Source of the DNA: Noviluteimonas gilva
GTDB lineage: Bacteria > Pseudomonadota > Gammaproteobacteria > Xanthomonadales > Xanthomonadaceae
NCBI RefSeq assembly: GCF_009740395.1
Contig: NZ_WOXT01000001.1
Coordinates: 430,464 to 494,463, forward strand
DNA: 64,000 nucleotides
Direction of reading: 5' to 3'
Positions 29,299-38,900 of this stretch are shown here, piece after piece; within the stretch, counting starts at the first letter, position 1; each line of letters starts with the position of its first letter. The position numbers were made by a program, and so were the translations under genes. The notes under the pieces are model-generated. The model was given only the letters and a program-made list of their open reading frames with translations, made no database searches and had not been told where the DNA came from.

Positions 29299-29877
29299 TC
29301 AGTTCACCTTGAGCAGGCGGGACAGGTCGGTCCGCACGTCGCCGGGATCGGAGCCGGGAGCGTAGCGCAGAACGACGAAGCCGTTGGGATCGAGCACGTA
29401 CACCGGCATGCCCTTGGCATCGTGCGAACGCGGCAGGCCATCGCGCAGCGCATCGCTGGAACGCAGCACGCGCAGCGTCGCCGGGCGCGGGCCCTGGGCG
29501 GGCAACGCGCCGACCCACAACACGTGCACGCGGTCGGCATCCTTGCCCGAGAGTTGCCAGACCTTGTCGAGATCGGTCAGCAGGCGTTCGCACGCGGCGG
29601 CATTGGTCGTGTCGCAACGGTCGGTCATCGCGAGGATGCGCCACGTGCGTTCTGCGTCCTTCCAGCGATACGGGGAACCGTCGGCGAGCGTCGGCGTGAG
29701 CGTGCGCAGGTCGGCCGGCGGGTCCAGCAGTTCGCCCTTGTTCTTCAGCCCTTCCGGGCGCCAGCCGGAAAACCGCAGCAAACCTGCGAGCGCGAGGCCG
29801 CCGAAGAACAGCACGAAGATGCCGACGAGCATCCAGCGATTGCGGTTGCGGGTGGCCTGGTCGACGGGAGCGTTCAT
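29299..29877 (-). CDS. Cytochrome oxidase assembly-associated transmembrane protein
   Basis: 192 residues. A single N-terminal membrane anchor (about residues 15-37, MLVGIFVLFFGGLALAGLLR) precedes a periplasmic domain with RTWRILAMTDRCDTTNAAAC, in which two Cys are separated by seven residues, and an end VYVLDPNGFVVLRYAPGSDP that looks like the last strands of a thioredoxin/SCO fold. It overlaps SURF1 by 4 bp and is next to ctaA. I infer a copper- or thiol-related assembly role from fold resemblance and position; the Cys spacing does not match the CxxxC of SCO1, so this is not a canonical SCO. Confidence 0.7.
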   Translation of the reverse strand: MNAPVDQATRNRNRWMLVGIFVLFFGGLALAGLLRFSGWRPEGLKNKGELLDPPADLRTLTPTLADGSPYRWKDAERTWRILAMTDRCDTTNAAACERLLTDLDKVWQLSGKDADRVHVLWVGALPAQGPRPATLRVLRSSDALRDGLPRSHDAKGMPVYVLDPNGFVVLRYAPGSDPGDVRTDLSRLLKVN

Positions 29878-30575
29878 GCGTTGGGTTTCGACTTGCGAAT
29901 GGAGAGGACGAGCGCGGTGATGAAGACGGCGAGCGACAACGCCCACCATTGGACCGCGTAGCCGAGATGGCGTTCGGGCGGCAGCGTGTTCGGGAGGACG
30001 TCGAGATCCCGGACGTAGCCGACGGGCAGCTTGGGATCCAGGCGGATCACGCGCGCGGGCACGGCGATGCGGAGGGTCGAGCGGATGGCATCGACGTCCG
30101 CGCGCGCCATGAGCCAGCGCATGCCGTCGAGCTGCTGCATCGGCGCGCCCACGCGCAGGCCGCCCGACGGCAGCGGCGTCATCAGGCCGCGCACATGCAG
30201 CGGACCCTGGGGACAGGCCGCGCCCGGCATCGTGCGATCGGGCTTCACGGCGATCCAGCCCAGGTCCACGAGGCGATCGGCGACGCCCACCCGCGCGATG
30301 CAATACACGTGGACGCCGGGTTTGCCGTCGCGCATCTGGTTGTCGAGCAGCAGCGTGCGCGCGTCGATCGTCGCCTGGCCTTCGACCCACGCCAAGTCGG
30401 CCGTGCCGGCCGCGTCGATGTCCACCGCCGGGCCGCGCAACACGCGCTCGACGTTGGCGAGCAACGCCTGCTTCTCCTGCATCCGCGCGTACTGCCAGAA
30501 CCCCAGGCGCGCGAAGCCCGCCATGGCGACCAGCGCCAGCGCCCAACCGAACCAGAACGTCCCGCGACGGCTCAC
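29874..30575 (-). CDS. SURF1 family cytochrome oxidase assembly protein
   Basis: 233 residues from GTG (VSRRGTFWFGWALALVAMAG). Two membrane helices, at each end, flank a periplasmic domain, the SURF1 topology: LGFWQYARMQEKQALL after the first helix, VDLGWIAVKPDRTMPG in the middle, and HLGYAVQWWALSLAVFITAL at the end. SURF1 helps insert or stabilise heme a in subunit I. The frame is open for 91 codons upstream but that stretch overlaps the divergent DUF2909 gene; the hydrophobic start fits better. Confidence 0.88.
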   Translation of the reverse strand: MSRRGTFWFGWALALVAMAGFARLGFWQYARMQEKQALLANVERVLRGPAVDIDAAGTADLAWVEGQATIDARTLLLDNQMRDGKPGVHVYCIARVGVADRLVDLGWIAVKPDRTMPGAACPQGPLHVRGLMTPLPSGGLRVGAPMQQLDGMRWLMARADVDAIRSTLRIAVPARVIRLDPKLPVGYVRDLDVLPNTLPPERHLGYAVQWWALSLAVFITALVLSIRKSKPNA

Positions 30576-30644
30576 GCGCGCATCCCTTCGCGGCGCGATA
30601 ATGCGCACCAGGCGCGTACTTGCGTCACGCCAAGGACCTTCGCC

Positions 30645-30869
30645 ATGAGCGACTCGCTGAAGACCCTGTTGATCATCGCCGTCCTGATACTCATCGTCTG
30701 GAACCTCGGCGCCGGCCTGTATTACATGCTCGTCGACAAGGGCACGACCAAGCGCACCGTCAACGCATTGACCAAGCGCATCGCGCTGTCGGTCGGTCTG
30801 ATCCTGTTCGTCATCCTCGCCATCTACATGGGCTGGATCACGCCGCACGGCATCGGCCGCGCGCCCTGA
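30645..30869 (+). CDS. Twin transmembrane protein, DUF2909
   Basis: 74 residues, two helices: LKTLLIIAVLILIVWNLGAG then a short positively charged loop (DKGTTKRTVNALTKRIALS) and LILFVILAIYMGW. This matches the DUF2909 family, small inner-membrane proteins almost always found beside the aa3 oxidase genes. Its role is unknown. Here it is encoded on the opposite strand, inside the cluster between SURF1 and ctaE. Confidence 0.85.
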   Translation: MSDSLKTLLIIAVLILIVWNLGAGLYYMLVDKGTTKRTVNALTKRIALSVGLILFVILAIYMGWITPHGIGRAP

Positions 30870-30959
30870 CGGCCAACCACTCCCGAGACGGCACGGGCCG
30901 GCGCATGGCCGGCCCGCGACGGGAACAGCTTAGTTGTCCTTGATTCCCGCGTGCGCGCC

Positions 30960-31841
30960 TTAAAGCACGTACACGAACAGGAACAGTCCCAACCACACCA
31001 CGTCGACGAAGTGCCAGTACCAGGCAACGGCTTCGAATGCGAAGTGGTTCTCGCGGTTGAAATGGCCCGCGGCGCAGCGGAACCAGATGATCGCGAGCAT
31101 GATCGTGCCCAGCGTCACGTGCGCGCCGTGGAAGCCGGTGAGCATGAAGAACGTCGAACCGTAGATGCCCGAGCCGAGCGTCAGGTTGAGTTCCTTGTAG
31201 GCGTGCATGTATTCCTCGGCCTGGAAGTACAGGAACGAGGCGCCCAGCAACACGGTGAGCCCGAGGAACAGCAACAGCTGCTTGCGGTGACCCGACTTCA
31301 GCGCGTGGTGCGCGATGGTGACCGTGACGCCCGAGGTCAGCAGGATCAGCGTGTTGAGCAGCGGCAGGCCCCACGCCGGGATGGTCTGGTACGTACCACC
31401 GATCGCGCCCGGGCCGTTGCTCGGCCAGCCGCCGGTGAAGTCCGACCACAGCACCGCGTGCGTGGCGACCTTGTGGCCTTCGCCCTGCAACCACGGCAAC
31501 GCGAACTGGCGCGCGTAGAACAGCGCACCGAAGAACGCGGCGAAGAACATCACCTCGGAGAAGATGAACCACACCATCCCCATGCGGAAGGAGGTGTCGA
31601 CCTGCTTGTTGTAGTAGCCGCGCAGCGATTCGCGGATGACGTCGCCGAACCACTTGAACAGGATCGCGGCGAGGAAAGCGAGCCCGAGGAAGAACACCGG
31701 CTTGCCCCAGCTCACTTCGTTCAACCACTGCGCGAAGCCGAGCATCGTGAGGAACAGCGCGACCGACGCGATCACCGGCCAGCGGCTGCCGTGCGGCACG
31801 TAGTAGACGTTGGTGTCGTGGGACTCGTGGGCTTGGGCCAT
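30960..31841 (-). CDS. ctaE: Cytochrome c oxidase subunit III
   Basis: 293 residues beginning MAQAHESHDTNVYYVPHGSR. Seven helices are expected; conserved stretches include MGMVWFIFSEVMFFAAFFGA, TFFMLTGFHGAHVTLGTIML, and the terminal FEAVAWYWHFVDVVWLGLFL. It belongs to the aa3 oxidase, where it stabilises turnover of subunit I. The open frame extends 31 codons further 5', but the ATG at 31841 has a GGAAAA site and the expected N-terminus. 28 bases separate it from the upstream ctaG stop. Confidence 0.97.
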   Translation of the reverse strand: MAQAHESHDTNVYYVPHGSRWPVIASVALFLTMLGFAQWLNEVSWGKPVFFLGLAFLAAILFKWFGDVIRESLRGYYNKQVDTSFRMGMVWFIFSEVMFFAAFFGALFYARQFALPWLQGEGHKVATHAVLWSDFTGGWPSNGPGAIGGTYQTIPAWGLPLLNTLILLTSGVTVTIAHHALKSGHRKQLLLFLGLTVLLGASFLYFQAEEYMHAYKELNLTLGSGIYGSTFFMLTGFHGAHVTLGTIMLAIIWFRCAAGHFNRENHFAFEAVAWYWHFVDVVWLGLFLFVYVL

Positions 31842-31869
31842 GACGGGTTTTCCGGGTTTCGTAAGAGGC

Positions 31870-32457
31870 TCAGGGAGCCGCGTGCGGCAGGCTCGATGCA
31901 GCCTTCGGCGCGTTGACCTGCGCAGTCTGGGCATCGTTCTTGAAGAAGGTATACGACAGCGTGATCGTGTTCACGTCGGCCGGCAACGCCGGATCGACGA
32001 TGAAACGCACCGGCATCGCGCGGCCTTCGCCGGCGTCGAGTTCCTGTGCGGTGAAGCAGAAGCATTCGGTCTTGCTGAAATAGCCCGAAGCGCGCGCCGG
32101 CGCCACGGAGGGCACGGCGTTGCCGACGATCGCGCGGTTGCTGGTGTTGCGCGCGAAGTAGCTGGCTTCGTACTGCTGGCCGGGATGGACCTGCATCGTG
32201 GCCTGCTGCGGTTCGAAGTCCCACGGCAGCTTGGAGTTCACGCCGCCGTCGAACACGACGGTCACCGTGCGCTGCGTGTTGGCCTTCGCATCCAGCGGTG
32301 CGGCGATGGCCTCTTTTTCGAGGCGCACGCCGAACACTTTCTCGCAGGCGATGCGGTACAGCGGCACGAGCGAGAAGGTGAACGCGAACGCGCCGAGCGC
32401 GACGCCCACCATCTTGCCGACGCCGAATTTTTTCTTGTTGTTCTCGGGTGCGTTCAT
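31870..32457 (-). CDS. ctaG: Cytochrome c oxidase assembly protein CtaG (COX11)
   Basis: 195 residues: a short cytoplasmic head, one membrane helix ([20 protein letters not shown], then IACEKVFG), and a periplasmic immunoglobulin-like domain ending with the copper-site motif [10 protein letters not shown] (CFCF). It delivers copper to the CuB site of subunit I. Its ATG overlaps the stop of the preceding 46-codon gene by 4 bp. The start at 32457 ([12 protein letters not shown]) was chosen for that overlap and family length. Confidence 0.95.
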   Translation of the reverse strand: MNAPENNKKKFGVGKMVGVALGAFAFTFSLVPLYRIACEKVFGVRLEKEAIAAPLDAKANTQRTVTVVFDGGVNSKLPWDFEPQQATMQVHPGQQYEASYFARNTSNRAIVGNAVPSVAPARASGYFSKTECFCFTAQELDAGEGRAMPVRFIVDPALPADVNTITLSYTFFKNDAQTAQVNAPKAASSLPHAAP

Positions 32458-32594
32458 TTGCCGAACACGCCCGACAGCAGGAACGCCAGGTACACGGCGA
32501 ACGCCACCAGACCGATCGCCCACGCAGTACGCAGCACGCGCTTGCGGCGCGCTGCGACTTCTTGGGCGGTCAGGGGCGTGGGGGCGTTCGTCAT
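32454..32594 (-). CDS. Small oxidase-cluster membrane protein, 46 aa
   Basis: A 46-codon gene between ctaD and cta[21 protein letters not shown] is a polar N-terminus with a basic patch; [20 protein letters not shown] is a single helix; it ends VFGK. The stop overlaps the ctaG start by 4 bp (ATGA), a strong sign of real translation. Very small membrane proteins in this position are known in beta- and gammaproteobacteria as cytochrome oxidase small assembly proteins; assignment to that group is by position and topology. No clear ribosome binding site is visible, so translation may depend on ctaD. Confidence 0.75.
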   Translation of the reverse strand: MTNAPTPLTAQEVAARRKRVLRTAWAIGLVAFAVYLAFLLSGVFGK

Positions 32595-32621
32595 GGTGTT
32601 CACGTCAGGCGCGCGCAGCCG

Positions 32622-34247
32622 TCAGTCGAAATCCATGTGCGCGAAATCGCCGTGCGCGAGGTCGCCGTCCTTGATGACCGGCGGCGTCGTGAACGTGTGG
32701 TGCGGGGCCGGCGACGGCACCGTCCACTCCAGGCCACGCGCGGTTTCCCACACGCGGTCGGTGGCCTTCTCGCCGTTCTTCAGCGAGTGCAGCAACACGC
32801 CCAGCATGATGAAGGGCGTCGCGAACATGCCGAACGCGCCGATCGACGAAATCAGGTTCCAGTCCGCGAACACGACGTTGTAATCCGGGATGCGGCGCGG
32901 CATGCCGGCCAGGCCCAGGAAGTGCTGCGGGAAGAACAGCAGGTTCACGAACACCACCGACCACCAGAAGTGGAACTTGGCGGCGGCCTGCGAGTACATG
33001 CGGCCCGTCCACTTCGGCCACCAGTAGTACACGGCGGCGATGATGGAGAACAGCGCGCCGGTCACGAGCACGTAGTGGAAGTGCGCGACGACGAAGTAGG
33101 TGTCGTGGTACTGGAAGTCCGCCGGCACGATCGCGAGCATCAGGCCCGAGAAACCGCCGATGGTGAACAGGATGACGAAGGCGATCGCCCACAGCATCGG
33201 GGCTTCGAACGAGATCGAGCCCTTCCACATCGTGGTGACCCAGTTGAACACCTTCACGCCCGTCGGCACGGCGATGAGCATCGTCGCGAACATGAAGTAG
33301 AGCTCGCCGCCCAGCGGCATGCCCACCGTGAACATGTGGTGCGCCCACACGATGAACGACAGGAACGCGATCGACGCGGTGGCGTACACCATCGCCTGGT
33401 AGCCGAACAGCGGCTTGCGCGAGAACGTGGGGATGATCTCCGAGGCGATACCGAACGCCGGGAGGATCATGATGTAGACCTCGGGGTGCCCGAAGAACCA
33501 GAAGATGTGCTGGAACATCACCGGGTCGCCGCCGCCGGCCGCGGTGAAGAAGCTGGTGTCGAAGAAGCGGTCGGTGAGCAGCATCGTCACCGCGCCGGCG
33601 AGCACCGGCATCACGGCGATCAGCAGGAAGGCGGTGATCAGCCACGTCCAGCAGAAGATCGGCATCTTCAGCAGGTCAACGCCCGGGGCGCGCATGTTGA
33701 GGATGGTGGCGATGATGTTGATCGCGCCCATGATCGAGCTGATGCCCATCATGTGGATGGCGAAGATCGCGAACGCGATGTTGCTGCCGCCCTGCAACGA
33801 AAGCGGCGGATACAGCGTCCAGCCGCCGGCGGGCGCGCCGCCCGGCAGGAAGAGCGTGACCAGCAGCATGGTGAAGGCGAACGGCAGGATCCAGAACGAC
33901 CAGTTGTTCATGCGCGGCAGCGCCATGTCCGGCGCGCCGATCTGCAGCGGCACCATCCAGTTCGCCAGGCCCACGAAGGCGGGCATCACGCCACCGAAGA
34001 TCATCACCAGCGCGTGCATGGTGGTCATCTGGTTGAAGAACTCGGGGTTCACGTACTGCAGGCCCGGGTGCATCAGCTCGGCACGGATCACCACCGACAT
34101 CGCTGCGCCGATGATGAACATGACGAACGAGAACAGCAGGTACAGCGTCCCGATGTCCTTGTGGTTCGTGGAGAAGAACCAACGGTCGATGAAGCTTTGC
34201 TTGTGACCGTGATCGTCGTGGTGGACGGCGGCGTCGTACTGGGCCAT
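32622..34247 (-). CDS. ctaD: Cytochrome c oxidase subunit I
   Basis: 541 residues, twelve-helix heme-copper oxidase core. N-terminus with RWFFSTNHKDIGTLYLLFSF; heme a ligand His in HALVMIFGGVMPAFVGLANW; CuB/Tyr-His cross-link region FWFFGHPEVYIMILPAFG; HH pair in VWAHHMFTVG; and VAHFHYVL carrying the heme a3 and heme a histidines. It reduces oxygen to water at the heme a3-CuB site and pumps protons. It has the family A1 Glu-containing motif (GHPEVY). Followed by the 46-codon gene after 27 bases. Confidence 0.98.
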   Translation of the reverse strand: MAQYDAAVHHDDHGHKQSFIDRWFFSTNHKDIGTLYLLFSFVMFIIGAAMSVVIRAELMHPGLQYVNPEFFNQMTTMHALVMIFGGVMPAFVGLANWMVPLQIGAPDMALPRMNNWSFWILPFAFTMLLVTLFLPGGAPAGGWTLYPPLSLQGGSNIAFAIFAIHMMGISSIMGAINIIATILNMRAPGVDLLKMPIFCWTWLITAFLLIAVMPVLAGAVTMLLTDRFFDTSFFTAAGGGDPVMFQHIFWFFGHPEVYIMILPAFGIASEIIPTFSRKPLFGYQAMVYATASIAFLSFIVWAHHMFTVGMPLGGELYFMFATMLIAVPTGVKVFNWVTTMWKGSISFEAPMLWAIAFVILFTIGGFSGLMLAIVPADFQYHDTYFVVAHFHYVLVTGALFSIIAAVYYWWPKWTGRMYSQAAAKFHFWWSVVFVNLLFFPQHFLGLAGMPRRIPDYNVVFADWNLISSIGAFGMFATPFIMLGVLLHSLKNGEKATDRVWETARGLEWTVPSPAPHHTFTTPPVIKDGDLAHGDFAHMDFD

Positions 34248-34308
34248 GGCCTACCTCAGGTAATGCGTTCGAGTGCGTGGGAAAGTCGAGAACGAAGCTT
34301 GTGCGCGC

Positions 34309-35310
34309 TTACTGCGTCACGGGCTCGGCTTTCTCGGGCGTCGGCGTGTTGCTCGGATCGGGGGTGGCGGGCTGGGCCGGGGCGATGCCTTCCGGCGAAG
34401 CCTTCATCGCATCGACGGCGGTCGCGTGCGCGGCTTCCGGCGAGGGCGCGCCGGCCTTCGCCTTCTGCTCGGCGAGCCAACGCTGGTATTCGACCTTCGA
34501 AACGGCCTTCACGACGATCGGCATGAAGCCGTGGTCCTTGCCGCACAGCTCCGCGCACTGGCCGCGGTAGATGCCGGGGGTGTCGATGTCGGTCCAGGCT
34601 TCGTTGATGATCCCGGGGATCGCGTCCTGCTTCCAACCCAGCGAAGGCACCCACCAGGCGTGGATCACGTCGTCGGCCGTGATGACGAAGCGGACCTTCG
34701 TGTTCACCGGCAGGACGAGCACGTTGTCGACGTCGAGCAGGTAGTTGCGGTCGGCTTCGTTGTTCCAGGACGGCGTCTTGCCGGACTGGCGCATCGCGTC
34801 GCTGCCCTTGTCCAGGCGGCTGGTGAATTCCACGCCCTCGCCCAGGTACTCGTACTTCCACATCCACTGGTAGCCGGTGACCTTCACGGTCATCTCGGAA
34901 TTGCGGGTGTCGTACATCGCGATGAGCTTGGCGGTCGCCGGCCACGCCATGCACACCAGCAGGATGACCGGGACGAGCGTCCACACGATCTCCAGCTTGG
35001 TGCTGTGCGTGAAGTTGACATCGGGCTTGGCGCCCTTGGAATGGCGGAACTTCCACATCGCGTAGAACATCGCGCCGAACACGACGATGCCGATGACCAC
35101 GCAGATCCACAGCGCGACCATGTGGGCGTCGTAGGCCATCCGCGAGGAGTGGGTCACACCCTCGCGCATGTTGAGCTGCCACGGGTGCGGCGAGGACGGC
35201 TCGGCGGCCGGCGTCGCGAACGCGGAGGCGGACGCCAGGAGCGCGAACGCCGCGGCGGCGGCACGAACGGCCATCGCCTTGACGCCGGAAGAATTGAAGC
35301 CTGCTTTCAT
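34309..35310 (-). CDS. ctaC: Cytochrome c oxidase subunit II
   Basis: 333 residues from MKAGFNSSGVKAMAV. A signal sequence (to about 33, ASAFA) is followed by two helices (about 62-85 and 107-127) and a cupredoxin domain holding CuA: His217, Cys252, Glu254, Cys256, His260 and Met263 (GQCAELCGKDHGFM). An aromatic patch GYQWMWKYEY accepts electrons from cytochrome c. The Ala/Pro-rich C-terminal tail (about 60 residues) is longer than in many homologues and lacks a heme motif. ATGs at 35343 and 35274 are alternative starts. First gene of the oxidase cluster. Confidence 0.95.
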   Translation of the reverse strand: MKAGFNSSGVKAMAVRAAAAAFALLASASAFATPAAEPSSPHPWQLNMREGVTHSSRMAYDAHMVALWICVVIGIVVFGAMFYAMWKFRHSKGAKPDVNFTHSTKLEIVWTLVPVILLVCMAWPATAKLIAMYDTRNSEMTVKVTGYQWMWKYEYLGEGVEFTSRLDKGSDAMRQSGKTPSWNNEADRNYLLDVDNVLVLPVNTKVRFVITADDVIHAWWVPSLGWKQDAIPGIINEAWTDIDTPGIYRGQCAELCGKDHGFMPIVVKAVSKVEYQRWLAEQKAKAGAPSPEAAHATAVDAMKASPEGIAPAQPATPDPSNTPTPEKAEPVTQ

Positions 35311-35339
35311 CGGTACGAGCCCCGCAGCTGAATGCAATG

Positions 35340-35819
35340 TCATGTCGTCGGAGGCGAACGGCTGGCTTCGAGCAGCGCCCGAAGACGCGTCGCGAGTTGC
35401 CGGCGTTCGCCGGGGCCGAGGAAGGCGCCGACCTCGCAGCGGACTCCGCTGGAGGACAACACGATCGACTCTCCGTCGCCTCCGACCTCCATGCGCACCC
35501 AGACCGGGTGTGCGTGGAACGCGGGCGCCGGCTGTGCCGACCGCCAAACCTCGACCGCTTCCGGCCCGATCGAAATGATTTCGCGACGCTCTCCCAGCCG
35601 CCACGACCATCGCAGTGCCGCCGCCACGAGCACGCTGTCCAGCAGCGCGAACGCGGGGGCGAAGACGTTGCCGCCCCACCACCCCAGGCCCGCGACCAGC
35701 CACATTGCGGCGGCCAGGGAAGCGAACAGGGCGAGGAACTGCCGGGCCGTCAAAGCCCGTGGGGGACGCAACCGGAGTTGCGCACCCGTCCCGACCCCCG
35801 ACGACACCATCTCGATCAT
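35340..35819 (-). CDS. DUF2244 membrane protein
   Basis: 159 residues starting MIEMVSSGVGTGAQLRLRPP. PPRALTARQFLALFASLAAA and the following hydrophobic stretches form two adjacent helices (about 30-70), then a soluble beta-rich C-terminal domain (IISIGPEAVEVWRS; WVRMEVGGDG). This is the DUF2244 pattern, an integral membrane family of unknown function frequently found beside ctaC. It lies 29 bases upstream of ctaC on the same strand and probably shares its transcript. Start between 35810 and 35819 is uncertain. Confidence 0.78.
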   Translation of the reverse strand: MIEMVSSGVGTGAQLRLRPPRALTARQFLALFASLAAAMWLVAGLGWWGGNVFAPAFALLDSVLVAAALRWSWRLGERREIISIGPEAVEVWRSAQPAPAFHAHPVWVRMEVGGDGESIVLSSSGVRCEVGAFLGPGERRQLATRLRALLEASRSPPTT

Positions 35820-35955
35820 GCCGAACCGCTGCCGGTGTGACGCAAAACCGGCTGCGGAAACCGCGAAATGGTAGCCCCCGGCGACCATGCGGGGCAAGCC
35901 GCGCGGCATGTGCGCCGCTACACTATGCGGCTCGCCACGTAACAACGCGGGCCCG

Positions 35956-38900
35956 ATGAATTCGCTTCCCCTCCCCGCGACGGCCGAACGGCCGTTGCTT
36001 TCGCCGGAACTGCCGGCGTCCCCCGATCCGCTCCGCGCCGCCATCACGGCCGCCTGGGTGCGCGACGAAACCGAACATGTGCGCGAACTGCTCGCGCAGG
36101 CGCGCCAGCCCGACGCCGACCGCGCCGCCATCCAGGCGACCGCGGCCGACCTCGTGCGCCGCGTGCGCGCCCGCGCGCAGGACCAGGGCGCCATCGAGGC
36201 CTTCATGCGGCAGTACGACCTCGGCAGCGAGGAAGGCGTGCTGCTGATGTGCGTGGCCGAAGCCTTGCTGCGCATTCCGGACCAGGAGACCGCCGACAAG
36301 CTCATCCGCGACAAGCTCGGCGAAGCCGACTGGAAGCGGCACATGGGCCAGTCCGACTCGATCCTCGTGAATGCGTCGACCTGGGGCCTGATGCTCACCG
36401 GCCACCTGGTCGACCTGGCCGACGACACCAAGCACGACGTCCACAACGCCTTCAAGCGGCTGATCGGCCGCATCGGCGAACCGGTCGTGCGCCTGGCCGT
36501 GCGCCAGGCGATGCGGATCATGGGCCACCAGTTCGTCATGGGCCGCACGATCGGCGAAGCGCTCGCGCGTTCGCGCAAGGGCGACAACGCCGCGTATCGC
36601 TATTCGTTCGACATGCTGGGCGAAGGCGCGCTGACGACGAAGGACGCGCTGCGTTATCTCGGCGCGTACCGCGAAGCGATCAAGGCGATCGGCACGAGCG
36701 GCAAGTTCGTGGGCACCGATGTGTTCGCCGCGCCGTCGATTTCGGTCAAGCTTTCCGCGCTGCATCCGCGCTACGAACTCGCCAAGCGCGCGCGCGTGAT
36801 GGCCGAACTCGTGCCGCGCGTGCTCGAACTCGCGCAACTGGCGAAGTCCTACGGCATCGGCTTCACCATCGACGCCGAGGAAGCCGACCGCCTCGAACTC
36901 TCGCTCGACGTCATCGGCGCTGCGTATGCCGATGCCTCGCTCGACGGTTGGGAAGGCTATGGCCTCGCCGTGCAGGCCTACCAGAAGCGCGCGCCGTTCG
37001 CGATCGATTGGCTCGCCGATCTCGCGCGCCGCACCGGCCGCCGCATTCCGGTGCGCCTGGTCAAGGGCGCGTACTGGGACAGCGAGGTCAAGCGCGCGCA
37101 AGTCGACGGCCAGGCGGGCTACCCGGTGTTCACGCGCAAGCCGAATACCGACGTCAGCTATCTCGCCAACGCGCGCCGCATGCTCGATGCTTCCGATGCG
37201 ATCTACCCGATGTTCGCCACGCACAACGCGCACACGATCGCGGCGATCCACCGCCTCGCGCGCAACGGCACGACGCGGAAGGCCTTCGAATTCCAGAAGC
37301 TGCACGGCATGGGCGACGATCTTTACGCCGAAGTCGTGCCGGCCGATCGCCTCGACGTGCCCTGCCGCGTATACGCGCCGGTCGGTTCGCACGAAGACTT
37401 GCTGCCGTATCTCGTGCGCCGCCTGCTCGAAAACGGCGCGAATTCCAGCTTCGTCAATCGCATCACCGACGAGAGCGTGGCGATCGACGACCTCGTGAAG
37501 GATCCGGTCGAAATCGTCGACGGCTTCGACACCATTCCGCATCCGCGCATTCCGCTGCCGCGCGACGTCTATCGCAGCCAGGCGCACGACATCGCAGACG
37601 AACGAGACAACTCCATGGGCCTCAACCTCGCAAACGACGCGCAACTGCGCGCCCTCGCCGAACAGCTCAATTCCGCCGTGACCGGCAACTGGCGCGCGCT
37701 GCCGCTCGTGCCGGGTGCGACCCCGGGCGGCGCCGACATCGCCGTGACCAACCCCGCCGACCGCCGCGAACAAGTGGGCACCTGGCGCGCCGCCGATGCG
37801 GCGACGGTCGAGCAGGCGCTGCGCAACGCGGTGGACGCGCAGCCGAAGTGGGATGCCACGCCGGCCGCCTCGCGCGCGGCGATCCTCGAGCACGCAGCGA
37901 CCTTGCTCGAAGCGCGCATGCCGCAGTTCATGGCGATGTGCACGAAGGAAGCCGGCAAGACGATCCCCGACGGCGTCGCCGAAGTGCGCGAAGCGGTCGA
38001 CTTCCTGCGCTACTACGCCGGCCAAGCGCGCAAGTTGTTCGGGCATCCGGAAAAACTGCCGGGCCCGACCGGCGAATCGAACGAGCTGCACCTCGGGGGC
38101 CGCGGCGTCTTCGTGTGCATTTCGCCTTGGAATTTCCCGCTCGCGATCTTCCTCGGCCAGGTCGCCGCGGCGCTCGCCGCCGGCAACAGCGTGATCGCCA
38201 AGCCCGCCGAGCAGACCAACCTCATCGGCTATTACGCGGTGAAGTTGCTGCACGAAGCCGGCGTACCCGAAGCGGTCGTGCAATTCCTGCCGGGCGACGG
38301 CGCGACCGTCGGCGCGGCGCTCACCAAGGATCCGCGTGTCGCGGGCGTGGCGTTCACCGGGTCGACCGACACCGCGCGCGCGATCAATCGTGCGCTCGCC
38401 GCGCGCGATGCGGCGATCGGCGTGCTGATCGCCGAAACCGGCGGCCAGAACGCGCTGATCGGCGATTCCTCGGCGCTGCCGGAACAGTTGATCAAGGATG
38501 CGTTGTCGTCGGCGTTCACGTCGGCGGGCCAGCGTTGTTCGGCCGCGCGCGTGCTGTTCGTGCAGGACGACATCGCCGACAAGACGATCGGCATGCTCGC
38601 CGGTGCGATGGCCGAGCTGCAGGTCGGTGATCCCGGCTTGCTGTCGACCGACGTCGGCCCGGTGATCGACAAGGATGCGTTCGCGATGCTCGAGTCGCAC
38701 GGCAAGCGCATGCGCAGCGAAGCCAAGCTGATCGCCGAAGCGAAGATGGATGCATCGACCGAGCACGGCACGTACTTCGCGCCGGTGGCCTTCGAGATCG
38801 ATTCGATCGACCGCCTGCACAAGGAAGTCTTCGGCCCGGCGCTGCACGTCGTGCGCTGGAAGGCAGAGGACCTGGACAAGGTGATCGATGCGATCAACGC

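Noticed and set aside
29299-29877. Canonical SCO1 copper chaperone
   Set aside because: Fold hints and position fit, but the CxxxC motif is missing; the two Cys are seven residues apart, so only a general assembly role is given.
32448-34526. Open frame of about 690 codons on the plus strand, antisense to the oxidase genes
   Set aside because: Same reason: composition dominated by Arg, Glu, His and Asp; the opposite strand encodes subunit I of cytochrome oxidase with all ligands intact.
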